Shown here: piece by piece, positions 1 through 10,808 of the stretch
Layout of the letters: every line of letters starts with the position of its first letter
How positions within the stretch are numbered: the first letter of the stretch is position 1
Assembly: GCA_035236585.1 (NCBI GenBank)
Contig: CP141137.1
Span: 45,778,057-45,842,056, forward strand
DNA length: 64,000 bases
Direction of reading: 5' to 3'
DNA from: Warburgia ugandensis
Taxonomy: Eukaryota; Streptophyta; Magnoliopsida; Canellales; Canellaceae
Notes under the pieces: generated by a model
Told to the model about the DNA's origin: nothing
Seen by the model: only the letters and a program-made list of their open reading frames with translations
The model's database searches: none
Program-made: the position numbers and the translations under genes

Positions 1-2470
1 GAAAAGGCTTATATAAAAGGGTCAAATCGGCTAACGAGTAGTAAAAATACTTTTTGGTAGGCTTTATATCTCTAGGTTAATGACAAGGATGGCCTAAATC
101 CTTTTCTATGTTTCATATAATCAATCAGATTCAATAAACTTTAAAAATTTTAAAGGTAATATTCTAATAATCTAATTAATTAGCCAAAATTAAAAGTCGA
201 TGGGATCAAATTTTACTTTAGACTTGATGAAGAAAAATACGAACATTTATAACTTCATTAAAAGAATGAATGGTTCTAAACCTCACTTAGGTTAGGTCTT
301 ACTGAATGTTTTCAAGATCTCTAAGTTATAACTACTTATCAATTTAGACTATGTATATACAACTATATGTATAAATGTGATTTGAGACTTTGATTTTATA
401 GAAAACTTTAGAAAATGAGTAAAATGATGAATTAATTACATACAATTCCATTAATAAGCTAAAGATGATAATTAATATTAGACTTTAGAAAATCCAATTC
501 TCATCGTTGTATAGAAACTGACTTAAAAACTCAAAAAGATTCTCAAAATAGCTCTCTCTTCTTCTTTTTTTTACTTTTCAAAAAATTTCAATTTTAAAAA
601 AAAATCATTATTTTTTAAAAATAAGAAAAATAACTATAAAAAGACCAAATTTTACCAGAATTCTACACCCCCAACCTAAGTGAAATATTATCCTCAATGT
701 TTAAAAAAAAGATGATGATGATGATGCATTGAGAAATGACGAAATGACGAAATGGGAGATGTATAAAAGGAAAATTCTAAAAAATTATGGTACATAATTA
801 TTTCAGATGGAAAATTTTTAGAGGAAAAATTTACAAAATCCCAAACTTTCATGGGTCCCATACGAAATGAGCTGGAAAGGCTTCTAAAAAGGAAAGTTGA
901 CTTAATTTATCTTGCACTTTTGAATGTTTCATTTTATCATTAGGCAAGATAAATATATCTTCAGGTTGCTTTTTATGATTAGAGATAATATTAGAAGCTT
1001 GAGGCAGCCTTTATGGAAATGGAGTAGGACTATGGTATGGCTTAGTAGGTTGGATGTTTTCCTTATTAGCAAATTTGTCATTTTTTCTAATAGATTTCAT
1101 TACCATTTTAGCCCTTTTAAGACCAAAGTTCTCAATTATTTTACCATTTGTTTGTTTCATGTTTGTAACTAAAGAACTAATCTCACCTACCACATCCACA
1201 TCATTAGGGTTTTCATTTGGTGGGATAGGACATTGCTGTTTTTTAATGGCTTGCAGCATTTGAGATATCGTATGCTTCAATTCAATCATGGATTGTGTAG
1301 TCTCTCTTAATTGGGCATCAATTTAAGCGTTTTTCTTCTCCTAGTTTTGCATGAATTGATGAAAGTTATCCTCCACTTCCTTCTTAAGCGAAGGAAGGTA
1401 AGGCCCAAGAGCGTGTGCTCTTTGATTTTGGTGATAGGGTTAATTTTGGGCCTTAAATGAGACATTAGTGTTATATCCACTTCCCCAACTGAAATTAAGA
1501 TAATTAATCCAATTAAGATTATATGTCTTTGAAGATGAAAAAGAAGGTCGCTTATAAGGCACAACCTGGAATATAGGAATGGTGGGACACTTGAGTGGAG
1601 CGTGTATTACTTTCATAAATATCACACACATGTTTGACTTTCTTAGAGAATTTTTTTTTTTTTCCATTTCCATGGCCTCAACTATTCTAGCTAAGAATGC
1701 TATTTTAGTATTCATATCATCCTTTCTTAGTCATGACATATTCCTCCCCTAGCGGATGTGGTGGTAGAGTTGGGCTTGTTTGGGTAAGCTACTTTTTTCA
1801 AATCAACCTAAGTTTGTGCACTCTCTACCAACCATTCCAAATACTCTTATGCTTCTTCAAATTATTTATTTAAGAAATTGTCACTGCACATCATTTCAAC
1901 AAACTGACACATATCATAATTAAGTCCTTCATAAAAGGAGCTAATGATATGCCAAGTTTTACATCCATGATGTGGACAAATTAATAATAATTCTTTAAAT
2001 CTTTTCCAGCATTGATAAAAAGTTTCTTTATACTTTTGGGTAAAATTCATTATATTTTGGCGGAGAGTATTTGTCTTATGTATAGGAAAGAACTTTTTCA
2101 AGAACTTCTTAGTCATTTCTTACCATGTTCGTATGAAACCTGGTGGCAGTGAATGAAACTACATCTTAGCCTTTTCCTTCAAAGAAAAAGGAAATAGTTT
2201 GAGTCTTACCATGTCTAATTTGATGTTTTGCGTATGTTGGGTCATGCACACTTCATTGAATTATTTTAAATGTTGGTGAGGACTTTCACTATCCAACCCG
2301 TAAAATTTAGGAAGTAATTAAATTACTCCTATCTTTATAACAATCATACCAGCATTTTGAGGTACAATTATATATGAAGGTGTGTTGGTATAATTTGGTA
2401 GTAAATAGTTGCTTAATGTTCTCCCATGAGGATTTCTATCTAAGTATGTCGATCTCTACCTTGGTTTTGT
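1..2470 (-). mobile_element. Nonautonomous Athila-like Ty3-gypsy element, partial (cut by window edge)
   Basis: Read on the minus strand, this block starts with a Gag region (about 2460 down to 1010). It continues straight into noncoding 3' sequence without any protease, RT or integrase. The part at 1-560 is the reverse complement of 20.68-21.22 kb, inside the larger element of the same family; both share the order of the AATTGG(A/G)TTTTCTAAAG, CTCAAATCACATTTATA and GGCCATCCTTGTTA blocks. A GGTTGGGGGTGTAGA stretch near 655-680 (minus strand) resembles the region that follows pol in Athila elements. The outer LTR lies beyond the left edge. The right boundary near 2470 is set only by loss of Gag similarity. 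Family assignment is from motif reading. Confidence 0.6.
1010..2460 (-). pseudogene. Athila-like retrotransposon Gag, decayed
   Basis: Gag packages element RNA into virus-like particles in the cytoplasm. The minus-strand translation shows, in order, PKFYGLDSESPHQHLKEFNE near 2310-2250, then PFSLKEKAKM and LPPGFIRTW. The open stretch 2116-1862 follows, with KKFLKKFFPIHKTNTLR, FYQCWKRFKELLLICPHHG and SSFYEGLN. This is the usual order of the plant Retrotrans_gag domain. Further on, CPTIPIF and NLNWINYLNFSWG at 1715-1440 match the Gag tail of Athila elements, where NPGWRNHPNFSW-like runs are common. In-frame stops interrupt it, for example after the KAKM stretch and near 1860. No zinc knuckle was recognised. 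The nearby plus-strand ORFs are shadows. Confidence 0.6.
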
Positions 2471-2639
2471 TCTTTTGTTTTGCTTGTTTTCCTTCTTGTT
2501 ATTGCTACTTCTTTTATTTTCCCCTTTTCTTCTCTGATAACTTTCTTCGCTCATGAGATGCATTTGAAAATTTTGGGTTCGTGTTGTTTTTTCTTTATGA
2601 TTTTTCTTCCTTGTCCTGTGTTACTTTTTTATGGGTTTT

Positions 2640-2995
2640 TTTTTATTACAAAAATGCCATTACATTTTTGCAAAAATATCTAACATTTTTTCAATTTTGC
2701 AAAATTGTCATTAAGTTATCAGACAGACATTCAATAGCCAGAGAAGGTGTTGGAAAATAGGGACTGCGACTTGAGGAGCAAGGCAGACATTGAGCAGGGG
2801 TGTAGTCGACTTTGGGGGACAGGATCGAGGTGCTGTCTATTGGGGATCTTCTCGCTGTCCCGACGAGGGAGGGAAGGCAATCGGGTAGAGGGGTCTGGGT
2901 GCAAAGTTCTTGAAAACATAATGGCAAATTTGCAAAATTAAAAAAAATATTGGATTTTTTTACTAGAATCCTAGAAAATATTTGGAATTTATGGG
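2640..2995. mobile_element. Fold-back or MITE-like element
   Basis: Two AT-rich arms face each other. The left arm near 2672-2716 (ATCTAACATTTTTTCAATTT then TGCAAAATTGTCATT) is matched by the reverse complement of about 2895-2965. The centre is noticeably GC-richer (2740-2890). The arm sequence recurs at 42,457-42,560, so this is a small dispersed family. It could be a Mutator-type nonautonomous element, but I found no clear TSD, so the class is open. Small ORFs in the GC-rich centre show no recognisable protein. Confidence 0.4.
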
Positions 2996-3520
2996 TTTTT
3001 GTTTCTCTTTCGGTTGTGGGTCCGTTCATTTCAGTTAATTGTACTGTATTTTTCTTAAAACCCATGTTGAATTTTGGTTATTTATTTATTGTATTATTTT
3101 AATAATTTTCCCACCTTAAACTACTGTAATTGTTTAAAGCTTGTTCAGTTTCTCCTGATTTCTCTATTTCCTGTGTTAGCATTTTATACGAACTTCTAGT
3201 TCTAGAGGGAACCCCTCGATTTCTTTTTTATTTTATTCTTGTTTTCTTTTCTTTTATCCATCATGAAAGTTGCGTCTTTCATGGTTTATATATGACTAAA
3301 GATAGTAATTGTGTTCTAGGCTTCCTGTGGAGATGGCTTGTGCTGAGTCTTTGATGCCATTGAACAGCGTTACTGCTTCTGTGTTGTCAGTTCCATGCTT
3401 TCTTTAAATGCTAAAAGCTGGGGATGGCTCTGAGAAGGCATTTTCCTTCTTTTCGTTTTCCATTTTCTTATGCTGCACATTCACATTTATCCTCAACAAG
3501 TGCAGCATTTTATTGGTATA

Positions 3521-3670
3521 GAGGAGCCTTGGAGCTACGATTGATGTGTTCAATGCATGGAAATAGGCTTTGCAAAATTGCAAGGTAAGATTGCGTATTA
3601 TAAACCCTTTGTGGTCTACCCCTTTCCCGGACCCTGGAGATGCAGGAGCTTTGTGCACCAAGCTTAGAGT
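3521..3670 (+). mobile_element. Au-like SINE, degenerate copy
   Basis: It begins GGAGCCTTGGAGCTACGATT, a changed version of the tRNA-like head seen at 33,181. About 35 bp of the A-box to B-box interval is missing. The body then follows the SINE consensus: GCAAAATTGCAAGGTAAG, GTGGTCTACCCCTTTCCCGG, ending GGGAGCTT-like and GTGCACC. No clean TSD is visible. SINEs are short Pol III transcripts mobilised by LINE reverse transcriptase. Confidence 0.65.
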
Positions 3671-3771
3671 CTACATAGTTCTTTCCTTTTGTTTGTGCCC
3701 GGGGGGGCAGGGGAGATCATTCTTGATTGAGCTTAGGTCACTTGCTGTTCATACATAAAAACCAAGTGCAT

Positions 3772-4679
3772 TCAAAACCCATAGATTAGTTGAACTGTGC
3801 TGGATTCTTTTATTTTTCATAACCGTACACACAGTAGTCACAAGCTTGATGTGGCTTACAGGTGCTTACGCTTAAGAATGATGGAATCGAATAGCTAAAA
3901 TGTTTTTCGGCCAGTCAACTTATTAAGTGGTGTTTAAAGATGCTAGTACAGGTCTAGTAAATGATACTCTGAATAATCATTGGGCTGAAGCATCTCCAAG
4001 TGTATAGCATTTTCTGTGAAGGTAATCAGACATTGACTAGGGCTCTGGTGTTGTTTGAGCACGAAACTCATCCTGAAGAGGTCTTAACAGCATTTCTTAA
4101 TGCATATTATTTTACTATATGCTAGACACTATCAGCTTTAATGATGGGGAAGGTGGATACAGTCTCTGTTACGCCGTTTTTGCTTCCTAGTTGTTGTCTG
4201 CCAATATATAGATGGTGTCAAACCCCATACATTAGTTGAACCGTGCTGGATTCTTTTATTTTTAATAACTAGTCACACTATAGTCGCAGGCTTAGTGGGG
4301 CTTGCAGGTTTTTACACTTAAGAATGATGGAATCGAATAGCTAAAATGTTTTTAGGCCAGTGAACTTACTAAGTGGTGTTTAAAGATGCTAGTGCAGGTC
4401 TAGCAAATGATGCTCTGAATAATCATTGGGCTAGAGCATCACCAAGTGTATATCATTTTCTGTGAAGGTAATCAGACATTGACTAGGGCTTTGGTTTTAT
4501 TTGAGCATGAAACTCAATCTTGAAGAGGTCTTAATAGCAGTTCTTAGCGTTGATTATTTCACTATATGCTAGACAATATCTGCTTTAATGATGGGTGAGG
4601 AAGGTGGATGTAGGCTTTGTTATGGCATTTTTGCTTCTTAGTTAGTGAATGGTGCACCAAATGTATAGATGGATTCAAA
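3772..4679. repeat. Direct tandem duplication, two units of about 446 and 460 bp
   Basis: Unit one (3772-4217) and unit two (4218-4679) align over their full length. Shared blocks include TTAGTTGAACTGTGCTGG / TTAGTTGAACCGTGCTGG, AAGAATGATGGAATCGAATA, AATCATTGGGCT and TACTATATGCTAGACA. Divergence is modest and spread evenly, so the duplication is neither very recent nor ancient. No coding potential was recognised. The surrounding DNA does not look like a known element and may be old intron or intergenic sequence. Confidence 0.75.
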
Positions 4680-4817
4680 CTTAAGTTGAGAGATGTAAAT
4701 AATCTTAATTTGTTTCTATTATCTTCGCCATGGAGGCAATGATTAGTGGTCAAGGTTCCTCATTGTGTTTTTAATTTGTAAGGTTGATGAATCCATTTTT
4801 CCTTATTCTCACTGCAG

Positions 4818-4878
4818 TTTGCTGCTGAGATTCTTCCATTTCTCACCTCTAGCATATCAAACTCCCCCCTGGAACCAG
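4818..4878 (+). other. Orphan exon-like block with splice-site context
   Basis: A 61-bp stretch is preceded by a pyrimidine-rich tract ending CTCACTGCAG and followed by GTTAAGCT, which is good plant 3' and 5' splice-site context. One frame reads FAAEILPFLTSSISNSPLEP without stops. I do not recognise the protein and found no convincing neighbouring exons, so it may be a fragment of a degraded host gene or chance. It is reported because it is one of the few non-repeat, gene-like signals in the window. Confidence 0.22.
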
Positions 4879-5328
4879 GTTAAGCTAAAATTTAATATTC
4901 AGTTTAGTGGTATTTTGAGAAGTGATATAGAGTTTCTTTGCTGAGTGGAGTGTACTGCACTGAAAAGAAGCGAAAGCATCCGGTGCTGAGACACAGACCA
5001 TTCAAGATCTTACAACAGCACGTGCTAAGCCTATTGCTATTAAAGATATAAAAAAGACGCCTTTTCTGTCTCATTGATTCATTTACACGAAACTAACAAA
5101 TAATTGTCAGTAGATTTCCAAAATCTACTCCTTTCTCTGGTTCAGTCGCTCCTAATCCCTTTTCTCCTAAAAAGGCTATTACTACGGCAGCCAATAAAGA
5201 TCCTATTTGATGTTTCATCTTCAGATGTGGAGACGGATGTATCGTCTTCTTCTCACAACTTTGGAAACAATTGTTAACCCATGGAGATGATGTTGGTACT
5301 ATAGAAAATTCATTGGAAGCAGCACTAT

Positions 5329-5510
5329 AAAGGGCAGCCCCCGGGCACAAAGCTCCTGCTTATGTGGGGTCCAGGGAAGGGGTGGACCACAAGGATTAAT
5401 AGTATGCAGCCTTACCTTGCATTTTGGAAGAGGCTGTTCCATGCCTTGAACCTGTGACCTCAAGGTCACGTGACAACAACTCTACCCTTGCGCCATGGCT
5501 CCCCTCCAAA
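5329..5510 (-). mobile_element. Au-like SINE, full length, minus orientation
   Basis: The reverse complement starts GGGAGCCATGGCGCAAGG, keeps a B-box region with GGTCACAGGTTCAAGG, then GCAAAATGCAAGGTAAGG, and ends in CCGGGGGCTGCCCTTT. It is flanked by a perfect 13-bp TSD, GAAGCAGCACTAT, at 5316-5328 and 5511-5523. That proves a target-primed insertion into the gypsy gag-protease linker. The clean TSD suggests a comparatively young copy. Confidence 0.9.
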
Positions 5511-5837
5511 GAAGCAGCACTATGGTTACTGAAAATAACAAGTGTGATCTCTATGAAGATGCAACAGACCTGTTTAACTCTTTTACTGAAAATAACAAGT
5601 GTGATGATCTCTATGGCTGACGAAGAACAATGGAAGAGGAACAATATTTTCTTTACTAGATGTATAATCCAGGGATGAGTCATTTGGATTTGGAAGTTGT
5701 GAGAATGTCATTTCGTAGGTGGCAGTCACTAAACTCAAACTTAAATGTGAAGATAGATAAGCTTTCACGACCTCACACGTTAAAACCATGAGGCACGAGT
5801 TATTGAGCTTTCTTTTGTTACCTTTTTTATAGAAGAT

Positions 5838-5960
5838 AGCTACAAGGATAGTGTTTGGTGCAATGTTGTTCATATGGATGCTCGTCATGTACTGTTGGGG
5901 GACCTGTGGGTGTATGACAGACATACCATACATGATGGATGCCCCAACATGCCTCTGGGT
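5838..5960 (+). pseudogene. Ty3-gypsy aspartic protease relic
   Basis: The plus-strand frame reads WCNVVHMDARHVLLGDLWVY followed by DRHTIHDG. This matches the C-terminal half of plant gypsy retropepsin, where V(D/P)M(D/E)ACHVLLGRPW and YDRxxIHDGR are typical. The Arg of the GRPW motif is replaced (GDLW). The active-site DSGA-like segment was not seen and probably lay upstream of 5800, where the frame is broken. In an active element this enzyme cleaves Gag-Pol. Confidence 0.6.
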
Positions 5961-6129
5961 TGGTTCTGCTGGTGCAAGATAAGGAACCTACACTTTCGCT
6001 TACCTCACAAGTGGAGTTTGAGAGGCAGGAGAGACGGTAATATTTTTTGTTATATTTAAATAAAGGGCATCTTATAAGTTCTACTTTGTTTTCTAAGCCA
6101 AATAACTTTGAACTCAATACATTGTTCAT

Positions 6130-7600
6130 AACTGTCAAGATGTATTCCTCAGTGATCTACCAGAGGAGCTTCCAACACAGCGAAAAGTCCAGCAGAGAAT
6201 TGATTTAGCACATGATGCAATTGTTTGAGTTGGCTTCATTACAGAATGTCGCCTAAAGAGCTTGAAGAACTGTGACAACAAGTCAAAGGGCTACTAGAGA
6301 GAGGTTTTCTCGGCGAGAGCACTACTTTTACATCAGCATCTCTACTTAGTGCCCAAAAGGAAGAGATACAATTTTCTCAAAGATTATTTTCAAAAGTGGC
6401 TACCACCAAATTCAGCTAACCCGGAGATGAGTGAAAACAACTTTCAGAATTTGTCAAGATCTATACTAAATGGTTAGTCATGCCTTTCGAACTTTGCCAC
6501 CCTCCCAACACCTACATGCTATTGATGAATAAAACATCCGTCCCTTTATTGGTTCTTTTGTTGTCAAATATTTCAATGGGACTTTGATTTATAGCTGCAT
6601 TGATCCGAAAATCTTTTTGCAAATATGAACAGCAGTTCTTTAACAATGTCATCTGTCATATTCTTGGGTTATGATGTTTTGGCTGAGGGCATGAGACAAG
6701 AAACAAAGAAAATTGAAGCTATTAAGGAAGGGTTGGCGTGTTCTACATCAGTCACTACGATGCGCTCTTTTCACGGTCTTGCTAATATTTCAGCAAGTTC
6801 ATGGCCCTAATAACCAATGTTTTTCGCGGCGATTTAGTGGACGCCCAATGACCAAAGCACGACATGCTTTTGAAAGTATTAAGGTGCTTCTAACTCAAGC
6901 ACCTTGTCTTCCGTTGCCTAGCTTTAACTCTACTTTTGTATCATACAATGATGTTTTTTTGTAGAAGAGAAGCCTTGGTGCAAGGATAGAGTTGTCATTG
7001 CGTGACCTTGAGGTCACTGGTTTCAGGCGTGGAAACAGCCTCTTGCAAAATGCAAGATAAAACTGCGTACTATTGACCCTTGTAGTCCGCCCCTTCACTG
7101 AACCTTGCATACATGGGAGCTTTTTGTGAGGAAACTGGGGCTCTTTTAAGTCGAAACAAGCAACCCATAGGATATTTCAGTGAGAAACGCCATGGAACGA
7201 CTTCAAATTATTCTGCTTATGATGTGGAATCATCCAAGCCTGAAGTTTTGTAGACACTATTTGGTACATCGAGATTTTGTTCTATATTTAAATGAGGTTT
7301 CAAAATTTTATAAAAAGACAACAAAATCTCAATCCACGACATGCCCAGTGGGTGGAATACCTGTAGGAGTTTACTTTTCCATTCGATGTAAGGCAAGTAG
7401 TATTAACAGATTGCAGATGCCTTGACCAGGCAATTTGTTTGTTTACATTGCTTCGGTTAGACATTGTGGGGTTTGATCTTCTTCAAGAATAACAATGGCA
7501 AAATTCTTTCTCTGGTCATATTATCTTTCATCTTCCCCATTGGAGTTCACTAATTACATTTTGATTGATGGTGATCTTTTTTAATGATCAAGTCCCTGTA
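6130..7600 (+). pseudogene. Ty3-gypsy reverse transcriptase and RNase H relic
   Basis: Recognisable pieces in order are LPEELPTQRKVQQRIDLAHD at 6150-6220, RMSPKELEEL at 6243, and LLERGFLGES near 6290-6320. Next comes a fingers/palm stretch (W*LVMPFELC; FVVKYFNGTLIYS), where the expected YxDD-type centre FDDILIYS is changed to FNGTLIYS. Then follow VIFLGYDVLAEG and TTMRSFHGLAN (6656-6790), a connection domain to 6960, and PIGYFSEKRHGTTSNYSAYD at 7158-7230 from RNase H. IADALTRQFVCL at about 7407-7440 marks the spacer after RNase H. The loss of catalytic Asp residues and many frameshifts show that it is dead. A SINE splits the RNase H region. Confidence 0.62.
6967..7123 (+). mobile_element. Au-like SINE, plus orientation, 3'-truncated
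   Basis: It starts GAAGCCTTGGTGCAAGGATA and carries the B-box segment GGTCACTGGTTTCAGGCG. It continues CTCTTGCAAAATGCAAGAT, TAGTCCGCCCCTTCACTG and CATGGGAGCTT, then stops short of the usual GTGCACCGGGCTGCCC end. T-rich repeats TTTTTTGTAG (6952-6963) and TTTTTGTGAG (7121-7130) are an imperfect TSD candidate. It interrupts the gypsy RNase H coding relic: the reading resumes with GALLSRNKQPIGYFSEK after it. Confidence 0.8.
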
Positions 7601-7687
7601 TGATGAACATTCCATTTGGGGTAAGACTATCCACCTAGTATGAGATGGATTCTTCTGAAACACCATCAATAAAGACATGCTAAAAAT

Positions 7688-7861
7688 GGATAGCCCAGAG
7701 CATAAAACTCCCACATATGCAGGGTTTGGGGAAAGGGCAGATCACAAGGGTCAATAGTAAGCAGCATTACCTTGTATTTTGCAAGAGGTTATTTCCATGC
7801 CTCAAACATATAATCTCAAGGTCACACGATGACAAATCTATCATTGTACCAAGACTGTCCT
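7688..7861 (-). mobile_element. Au-like SINE, minus orientation, diverged
   Basis: The reverse complement contains the SINE blocks CTTGCAAAATACAAGGTAAT, GATCTGCCCTTTCCCC and CATATGTGGGAGTTTTATGC, and the head GGACAGTCTTGGTACAATGA. Flanks TCAATAAAGACATGC (7667 on) and TCAATAAAAACATACC (7861 on) look like a mutated 15-bp TSD. It is more diverged than the copy at 5329, so it is probably older. Confidence 0.75.
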
Positions 7862-10168
7862 TCAATAAAAACATACCAAAGTTTGTCAAAATCAATTTTG
7901 TTAAATTCGTATTGTATTGCCTAAGATTGGCAATATTTCAGTTTGGTCAAAATGCCGATACAGAAACAGCCTAGTTTACGTGTCAGTCGATTGCTCTTCT
8001 GTATGTAGCTCTTCGACATTTTGGTGTTTCATTTGTATCATTACATTTTTTATTTTATTTGTATCATTACATATTTACGAAGTGAATGAAATTTTTTCAT
8101 AACTTCTGCTTATTTCTAAACTAATCAAAAGACCAGGATTAGTAGCTGTTAGTAGAGTAATGGAAAGGGAATTTTAGTAAAATCACCCTTCCTAATTGAT
8201 ACGGGGGGTGTTTTTGTAGAAAGGGGTTCTTTTTCTTAAGGTTTTCCCCTTTTCAGCTTCGAAAGTGCCAAATAAATGACCGTGAAGCCTCCATAAAATG
8301 GGTGATTTCATTTGAAATTCTTTTATAAATTAGATCTATGCATGATTTCTAGTGATCTGAATGGTGAATCTTTGAGTGGTGAGAATCAATGGTGTAGAAA
8401 GATTGATTCGAAGATGGAATCGACTGTTGAGCAACATATCGACCAAGAAAAAGGAAAAGACATGGATCGCGGTTGGGTTTGCTTGAAATGGACAATGCGG
8501 GGAGTTGCTCATGGTTTATTTTTATTTTTTTTCTTTTAACCCTTTTATGACTTTTTCTTTGGTTTTCTTTAGATCTCTTCTCTTTTCTTCATTTTGGTTT
8601 GAATTTTTCTCCATTTTCTAGTTCTTGACTGGACGATGTTCTTGCTACCGTTAGAAGTTGCTCTACATGTCCATGATTCTTGGGATGTTTTTATATTTTA
8701 GGAAGAAATTCTTCTCATCATTTTTGTTTTGGCAACGCCCTGTTAGAAGCTGTTCTTGCTACTGTTAGAAGCTTCGCATCACCATCCTCTGCCTTACCAT
8801 GTTTTTGGCTTCTTATCATTGCTAGACGTTGTTCTTGTTTCTGCAGTTTCTTTTGAGTTTTTGTTTTAGTTTATTATCTTTTGCAGTTTCTTTTGAGTTT
8901 TTTCCTTTGTTTATTATGAAATCAGCTAATCTCTTTTGCATTTTCTTTTGAGGTTATTTATTCAATATATAATCTCTTGCTAAGTCGTCGTTTATTCGTA
9001 ATAGATTTTCTGTTGCTCATATTCTTACTTTCTTTTGGAATTTGATTATACATGTATTTCATGTTATTTCATTAATCTCAGTAGTCTGTATGCCACTGTA
9101 TTCAATTCCATAGAGACGACTACTGAGCTTGTTTTTTTTATCGGAATTGTACGTGCAATTTAATTGAGATAACCATGAATGCATATTTGTGTGCTCGATT
9201 GTTCACTACATACCTGCCTCTTATTAAGTTATTATAGAAACTGTTACGGACTTCATTGATTTATGGTTGTTGGTTGCTCGCGCGGATGATAATGTGAAGT
9301 TTTGGATGGCTACATTGATGATTATGAGGGGTTTTGGATGGTTGTGTGCACTTTTGGTTTTGGAGGGTTTGTTCTTTAAATTGCATTAATTTTGTATCTT
9401 ACTTTGCTTTAATTTTTATTCCCTTTCGTGGATGGCAAAGTGCAGATTTGGGTTTTTCTTTTTAATTCATTAAAAATGCTGGTTCTTTGTTAGGGACTCT
9501 TTCTAGAGTATTTGGGGAGTGTTTGTGGAGTGTTTGGCGACTGGTTGTGGACCGTTTGGGCCTTTTTGGATACTCAATCATGAATATGAGTGGTAGAGGA
9601 GGTGGTGGGATGAGTTAAGGATCCACTGTTGGGAGTGGAAACACTCCGTCCTACATATCTAGCATGAGCCTATTTCACGTAGTAGACTGGTCGAAGCGAC
9701 ATCGGAACATGCTTTGGTATTGATCTGTTAATGTTAACTTGGTAGTTCATTTGTAAGACATTGCAAATTAAATCAAAAGGAAGGTCCCTATCTTAGCAAC
9801 AGCGAAGACAGGCAATAATGTAGCTGCATGGAAGTAAGTGGATAACCAGACATAGGTTTGAATTGATCAATTTCTAAAGAAAGGACAGTTGGAAAGGACA
9901 ACAAAATCTAGAATGAGGCAAGAGGTAGGTAGTGTATAAGGATGTCATAAGGCCCATGATAGTTTTGATGAATGAGAGAGATAGGAAAGCAAATGAGGAC
10001 ACATCAGAGGTTAGAAGAAGGCAACTATTTGATGACGAAAAGAGAAAGAAGAAGACCAGGTTTGAATGATTTGTTTTCTTGTTTGTCCCACAGTCGTCTC
10101 GAGGAGGGCGTCCTCAAATTAAGATTGTCATGGCACTGAAAGATGGTAAAGAGAATGCCAATTTGGTA
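7862..10168. other. Unassigned AT-rich DNA, no gene supported
   Basis: No convincing coding region, LTR or terminal repeat was recognised. A 75-codon frame at 8312-8539 has no family resemblance and ends in poly-Phe from a T tract. The stretch 8650-8960 repeats short phrases such as GCTGTTCTTGCTACTGTTAG and TTTTGCAGTTTCTTTTGAG, giving a locally duplicated, T-rich character. Around 9960-10,060 a lysine/arginine-rich frame (MNERDRKANEDTSEVRRRQL) is faintly like the linker after a BED zinc finger in hAT transposases, but the frames around it are broken and I do not call it. Confidence 0.5.
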
Positions 10169-10808
10169 AGGTGGCATTGAAAGATGATAAAGAGGAGAAA
10201 AGCACGTTTTAGTCCTTCGAACTATTTACTTATAATAATTTAGTCTTTAAAGTTCTTAAAAAAAAGTTTAGTCCTTGAAACTATTGGTTTTAGTTGCACT
10301 TTAGTCCTTATGTTAACTTTTTGCTAGTAGAATTAACAGTTGGAACTCATTGACAATAGTTTATTATTTTTCAAAGTATACTTTAGTCCCTAGAAGTATT
10401 TACTTATGACACTTTACACCTTAGAGTTCTATAAAACGATTTAGTTTTGGGGTTAAAATGTTGCTTGTTGAGCCCAACTGTTAGTTTTCTAACAGAAAGT
10501 TGAGCAGCTCAGTGCACAAAGCTCCCATGTATGCGGGGTCCGAGGAAGGGTCAGACCACAATGGTCTATAGTATTCAACCTTATGCTGCATTTTGCAAGA
10601 GGCTGTTTCCATTCCTCAAATTTGTGACCTCAAGGTCACACGACAACAACTCTACCATTGTACTAAGGCTCCTCTTGTGCTAATAGAAAGTTAACATGGC
10701 TAAAATGCATTCCAAACCAATATTGAGGAAGTAAACTGTTTTTTGGAACTTCAAGAACTAACGTGTTATAAGTAAATAGTTCTAGGGACTAAAATCTACT
10801 TTTATCTA
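10169..10808. mobile_element. Fold-back (inverted-repeat) element interrupted by a SINE
   Basis: Arms at about 10,198-10,260 and 10,744-10,804 are inverted copies. Each reads TTTTAGTCC...GAACTATTTACTTATAA toward the centre. Further diverged copies of the TTTAGTCC...TTTACTTATGACACTTTA unit lie inside (10,270-10,440), so the body is built of repeats of one unit. A 21-bp exact direct repeat (AGAGAATGCCAATTTGGTA core) sits outside at 10,148-10,168 and 10,809-10,829. It is too long for a usual MITE TSD and could reflect a local duplication. No coding capacity. Confidence 0.5.
10502..10679 (-). mobile_element. Au-like SINE, minus orientation, with TSD
   Basis: The reverse complement shows AGGAGCCTTAGTACAATGGT, the B-box-containing GTGACCTTGAGGTCACA stretch, CTTGCAAAATGCAGCATAAG and a 3' end with GGGAGCTTTGTGCACTGAGC. 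Flanking 13-mers CTAACAGAAAGTT (10,489-10,501) and CTAATAGAAAGTT (10,680-10,692) differ by one base and are the TSD. It lies inside the fold-back element at 10,169-10,808 and so is younger than it. Confidence 0.88.

Larger units (their letters stand above)
5090..7690 (+). mobile_element. Decayed Ty3-gypsy element, pol region, with SINE insertions
   Basis: Translated fragments on the plus strand follow the Ty3 order. They are a gag-protease linker (about 5110-5325 and 5511-5690), protease (5838-5960), reverse transcriptase (6140-6640), RT thumb and RNase H (6640-7300) and a spacer toward integrase (7300-7600). No LTR was found on either side, so it is an internal fragment. The wording of the motifs fits plant chromovirus-type Pol. 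Frameshifts and stops are frequent. The element predates the SINEs at 5329-5510 and 6967-7123, which interrupt its reading frame; a third SINE lies at its right edge. Confidence 0.65.

Noticed and set aside
3340-3520. Host coding exon starting MACAESLMPLNSV
   Set aside because: A stop follows after about 24 codons, the frame runs into a SINE remnant, and no linked exon or protein family was recognised.
9560-10060. hAT transposase N-terminus (BED finger) near the hAT-like element
   Set aside because: Only a charged stretch around 9960-10,060 is suggestive; no Cys/His finger could be read in any frame.
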